Origin: Actinomycetes bacterium
GTDB lineage: Bacteria > Actinomycetota > Acidimicrobiia > Acidimicrobiales > Acidimicrobiaceae
Assembly (NCBI GenBank): GCA_021833085.1
Contig: JAKBGL010000015.1
Location: forward strand, 1 to 15,354
Length of the DNA: 15,354 bases
Direction: 5' to 3'
A model generated the notes under the pieces. That model did no database searches. It worked only from the letters and a program-made list of their open reading frames with translations, and was not told the origin of the DNA. Within the stretch, counting starts at the first letter, position 1; every line of letters starts with the position of its first letter. This document shows positions 12,954-15,354 of the stretch, piece by piece. The position numbers were made by a program, and so were the translations under genes.

Positions 12954-15242
12954 TTACATTCCGCCTCCTTGTGGCACAACCTCATCATCTTGGTCCTGCA
13001 ACTGAGACCCCATCTCTTTGTTTACACTAAAGTCCTCAATGCATTGTTCATAAGGTGCAACTTCCCGACTTCTACCAACTGACAATCGCAGAAGCTCTAA
13101 AAATCTTTCAGAGCTTGTTATCCAGCTGTGCGCTTGCGCCCATATCCTCCCTGCATCACCCATTGAGCGTCTTTTCTCAGCATCGCTCAACAGATCAAGT
13201 AGAGCGAGAGCGAGTGCATGACTGTCACCATGGGGAAACAAAACACCAGTATCGCCATCACGCACCGACTCGTTAAGTCCTGGAACATTTGATGCCACAA
13301 CTGGGAGCGCCCTCGCACTTGCCTCCATACACACGACTCCCCACCCTTCAAAAGACGAAGGGCACACAGCCACCCATGCTTGAGTAGCAAGTTGATCTCG
13401 AATCACAGAGCTGACGTAACCATGAAATCTGACATACTCATTGATTCCAAGTTCGGTTACCAACCCCTCCAACCGACTCCGGTCGGGCCCCTGACCTAAA
13501 ATATCTACTTGAATTGGGCCAATCCATGAGAGTAGATACGGCACTGCCTTGATCAGGACATCAACGGACTTTTGCTGCTTCAGCCTACCCATGCAAAACA
13601 CAGTCGGAAGAACGCTCTTTGGGGCGCAAAGAGCGTTTGGAGTAAAAACTCCATTCTTTATAACTTCAACTTTACTTTCATGAAATCCAAGTTCTAACAG
13701 ATCTGACTTTGTGCCGTTGGACACCGCTACAACTCGGCAGTTTTTATAGACTCTCGGCATGACGTATCCCTCTAGAACAACTCCGATCCAACTTAGATAC
13801 CTAGGAAGTTGAGTACGAAATATCTCCTGATGGACATGGTGTACCAGTAGTACTACAGGAACCTTGCTATAAAGCGGTACAAAAAATGGAATACCATTTT
13901 CACAGTCCACGACAATGTCGTACCTTCCTCTTAGAGAGACAAGGTACTTAATGGGCACGCGCAAGTATAAAGTAAACCTGCCGCCGACGCGATGAACTCT
14001 AACTCCGTCTACTACGTCGTCTTTAGCGCTACCTCGGTGCCGTTGAGTCAACCATTCAATAGCCACCTCTTCAGGGTTCCAGTCTCTAACGATTTGATAG
14101 ACATAGTTCTCGGCACCACCAGCCCAAGGATGAGTAGTATCTCTCCAATTGATAATCAATACTCGCAATACTTTGCTAGTACTACTCGGTGGAGATACCA
14201 TGCCTAAGTCAGGACCTAAAAACCCTCTACAAAACGCAACAACATACGATATTGGGCACAAAAAATAACACAGAAGACGATAAACACCCTGAGTCCGACT
14301 CCGTCGTAAACGACCGAAAGCTCCAACACAATAGACTATGGCGATCATCACGTAGGTAAACAGGACTACCTTTGCTATGGATATATCTTGGGTGTATCGG
14401 TAGTACAGGTAAGCTAAGGGAAGTCCAAGTAAGACAATCAGCGCACGAAGGACCTCGCCAAACGCTCTAAAACCCTGCTGAAACTGCGGATAATGCCTAT
14501 ATAAAGAGCCCCGTGCATTACCAACTTTCGTCAATACGCTAAGGACTTCTTTAAGTGATTCTGGGGTACTCCTAGCCTGAGACAAGCTCGGGTCTACGAC
14601 GACACAGAACTCATCTCTGCACGTGACCTTTGCGTAAGCACGCTCCCAAGGACCAACCTCATCGGTCGGTGATTGGAACCCCCCAACACGTTTGAAAACC
14701 TCCGATCGAAACGCAAACGAAGTCGATGTAACACAAAGTCCGCTATCTCCTGTGGTCAAATTCAGGAGTCGCCCAGAACCGTTAGTTCGACAGTAGCGCC
14801 CAAGATAACCAGATAGCACACGGCCATAGCCACGATCGCCTCCCCAGTCGATCGGTCCCACAGCCAAACCTATTCTGGGATCGATAAACCTCCTTACAAC
14901 CTGTTCTAACCAGCCCGCCTTAGGCGGCCATTCGCAGTCAAAAAAAACCAGTACACTACCTGAACATACCTTTGCTGCTTCGTCCCATCGGTAGCTTTGA
15001 ACCGTACCAGCAATGTTCAAAATCTTGACATTTATTGGCAGGGATTGAAGGTCTGAGGAACCGGTCAGTGATGTGGTTAGAATCACCTCAACGTTCGAAC
15101 GTTCCCTGCCGTCTAGGTCAAAGGTCGACAATACTGCAGGTACATTCGGCAGAACCCCACCCACATCAATTACGATTGAGACTGTAGCGGCTCTATAGTA
15201 GCTTACATACGCACCTTCACCCGCACACGCCTCATTTAACAT
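12954..15242 (-). CDS. Two-domain glycosyltransferase: GT2-like, membrane region, GT4
   Basis: A 762-residue protein. Residues 20-255 are GT2-like: TVSIVIDVGG at the first strand, FDCEWPP (101-107) where the DXD motif normally sits, and STSFAFRSEVFKRVGGF (173-189) typical of GT2 acceptors. Three hydrophobic segments at about 265-283, 290-308 and 321-341 anchor it. Residues 358-720 are a complete GT4 GT-B fold with WAGGAEN (373-379), GRLKQQKSVDVLIKA (552-566), FHGYVS (606-611) and the catalytic EX7E pair E632/E640 in FEGWGVVCMEA. The tail after about 725 is acidic and Gln-rich. GT4 enzymes are retaining and use nucleotide sugars. The GT2 half lacks a standard DXD (it reads DCE) and a clear ED base, so it may be altered or inactive. 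ATG 15242 is the first start after an in-frame stop. Its binding site is weak. It probably builds the glycan on the cytoplasmic side. Confidence 0.85.
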   Translation of the reverse strand: MLNEACAGEGAYVSYYRAATVSIVIDVGGVLPNVPAVLSTFDLDGRERSNVEVILTTSLTGSSDLQSLPINVKILNIAGTVQSYRWDEAAKVCSGSVLVFFDCEWPPKAGWLEQVVRRFIDPRIGLAVGPIDWGGDRGYGRVLSGYLGRYCRTNGSGRLLNLTTGDSGLCVTSTSFAFRSEVFKRVGGFQSPTDEVGPWERAYAKVTCRDEFCVVVDPSLSQARSTPESLKEVLSVLTKVGNARGSLYRHYPQFQQGFRAFGEVLRALIVLLGLPLAYLYYRYTQDISIAKVVLFTYVMIAIVYCVGAFGRLRRSRTQGVYRLLCYFLCPISYVVAFCRGFLGPDLGMVSPPSSTSKVLRVLIINWRDTTHPWAGGAENYVYQIVRDWNPEEVAIEWLTQRHRGSAKDDVVDGVRVHRVGGRFTLYLRVPIKYLVSLRGRYDIVVDCENGIPFFVPLYSKVPVVLLVHHVHQEIFRTQLPRYLSWIGVVLEGYVMPRVYKNCRVVAVSNGTKSDLLELGFHESKVEVIKNGVFTPNALCAPKSVLPTVFCMGRLKQQKSVDVLIKAVPYLLSWIGPIQVDILGQGPDRSRLEGLVTELGINEYVRFHGYVSSVIRDQLATQAWVAVCPSSFEGWGVVCMEASARALPVVASNVPGLNESVRDGDTGVLFPHGDSHALALALLDLLSDAEKRRSMGDAGRIWAQAHSWITSSERFLELLRLSVGRSREVAPYEQCIEDFSVNKEMGSQLQDQDDEVVPQGGGM

Positions 15243-15354
15243 TCCGGCACCATCTCGTTTATGTCCCGACCCTGCAGCTTATTAAAAAAAGGTTCAGCAC
15301 TAAATTAACGTCCTCGACTCGACTCTTTGGATCATTAAGCAATCAAATATTATC
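15243..15354. other. Right edge, upstream region of the GT2-GT4 gene
   Basis: These 112 bp hold the probable promoter and leader of the leftward GT2-GT4 gene. They are AT-rich at the far end and include a run of seven A (15284-15290, seven T on the minus strand). I found no convincing promoter pair, hairpin or gene start here. Confidence 0.35.

Noticed and set aside
15284..15300. Intrinsic terminator on the minus strand at the seven-T run
   Set aside because: No stable stem precedes the T run; only a 3-bp GTT/AAC pairing is possible.

Overview
The window looks like part of a bacterial chromosome, probably an actinobacterium. By eye the base composition is slightly under half G+C, genes start with ATG, GTG or TTG behind purine-rich ribosome binding sites, and leaders are short. 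The gene content (FadR-type regulator, YfhO/GT-C-like membrane glycosyltransferase, ALG5-like and GT4 glycosyltransferases, sulfotransferase) would suit an acidimicrobial actinobacterium with moderate G+C. That placement is an inference from composition and gene style, not from a marker gene. I see no rRNA, tRNA, CRISPR array, insertion sequence or phage gene.

Left part (1-5018): one orphan gene of unknown function (181-669) converges with a GntR/FadR-type regulator (783-1553, minus). The regulator is divergent from a tight three-gene operon: an APC-family permease (1658-3040), a DadA-like FAD-dependent D-amino-acid dehydrogenase (3044-4294) and a VanX/DdpX-like D-Ala-D-Ala dipeptidase (4299-5018). 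The 104-bp divergent promoter region carries an extended -10 element, two inverted repeats and four TTATC motifs on the same helical face. The simplest reading is an inducible route that imports D-amino acids or D,D-dipeptides, splits D-Ala-D-Ala in the cytoplasm and oxidises D-alanine to pyruvate and ammonia.

Middle part (5019-11555): after a 238-bp AT-rich spacer with an 11-bp inverted repeat comes a rightward unit of surface-glycan genes: a PAPS-type sulfotransferase (5257-6225), a Wzx/MOP-type flippase (6235-7551), two tiny overlapping ORFs, and a protein of about 1,293 residues. That protein joins a polytopic GT-C/YfhO-like glycosyltransferase to a C-terminal TPR-like domain that begins exactly at a lipobox-like LSSC.

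Right part (11556-15354): two leftward glycosyltransferase genes, an ALG5/DPM1-like GT2 (11815-12552) and a GT2-TM-GT4 two-domain enzyme (12954-15242). They are separated by 401 bp of AT-rich DNA that holds a near-consensus rightward promoter with no obvious gene to serve. Together the middle and right parts read as a locus for a lipid-linked, possibly sulfated polysaccharide or glycolipid: the ALG5-like enzyme could make the polyprenyl-phosphate sugar donor, the GT-C protein could use it outside the membrane, the GT2-GT4 enzyme could extend the glycan inside, the flippase could export it and the sulfotransferase could decorate it.
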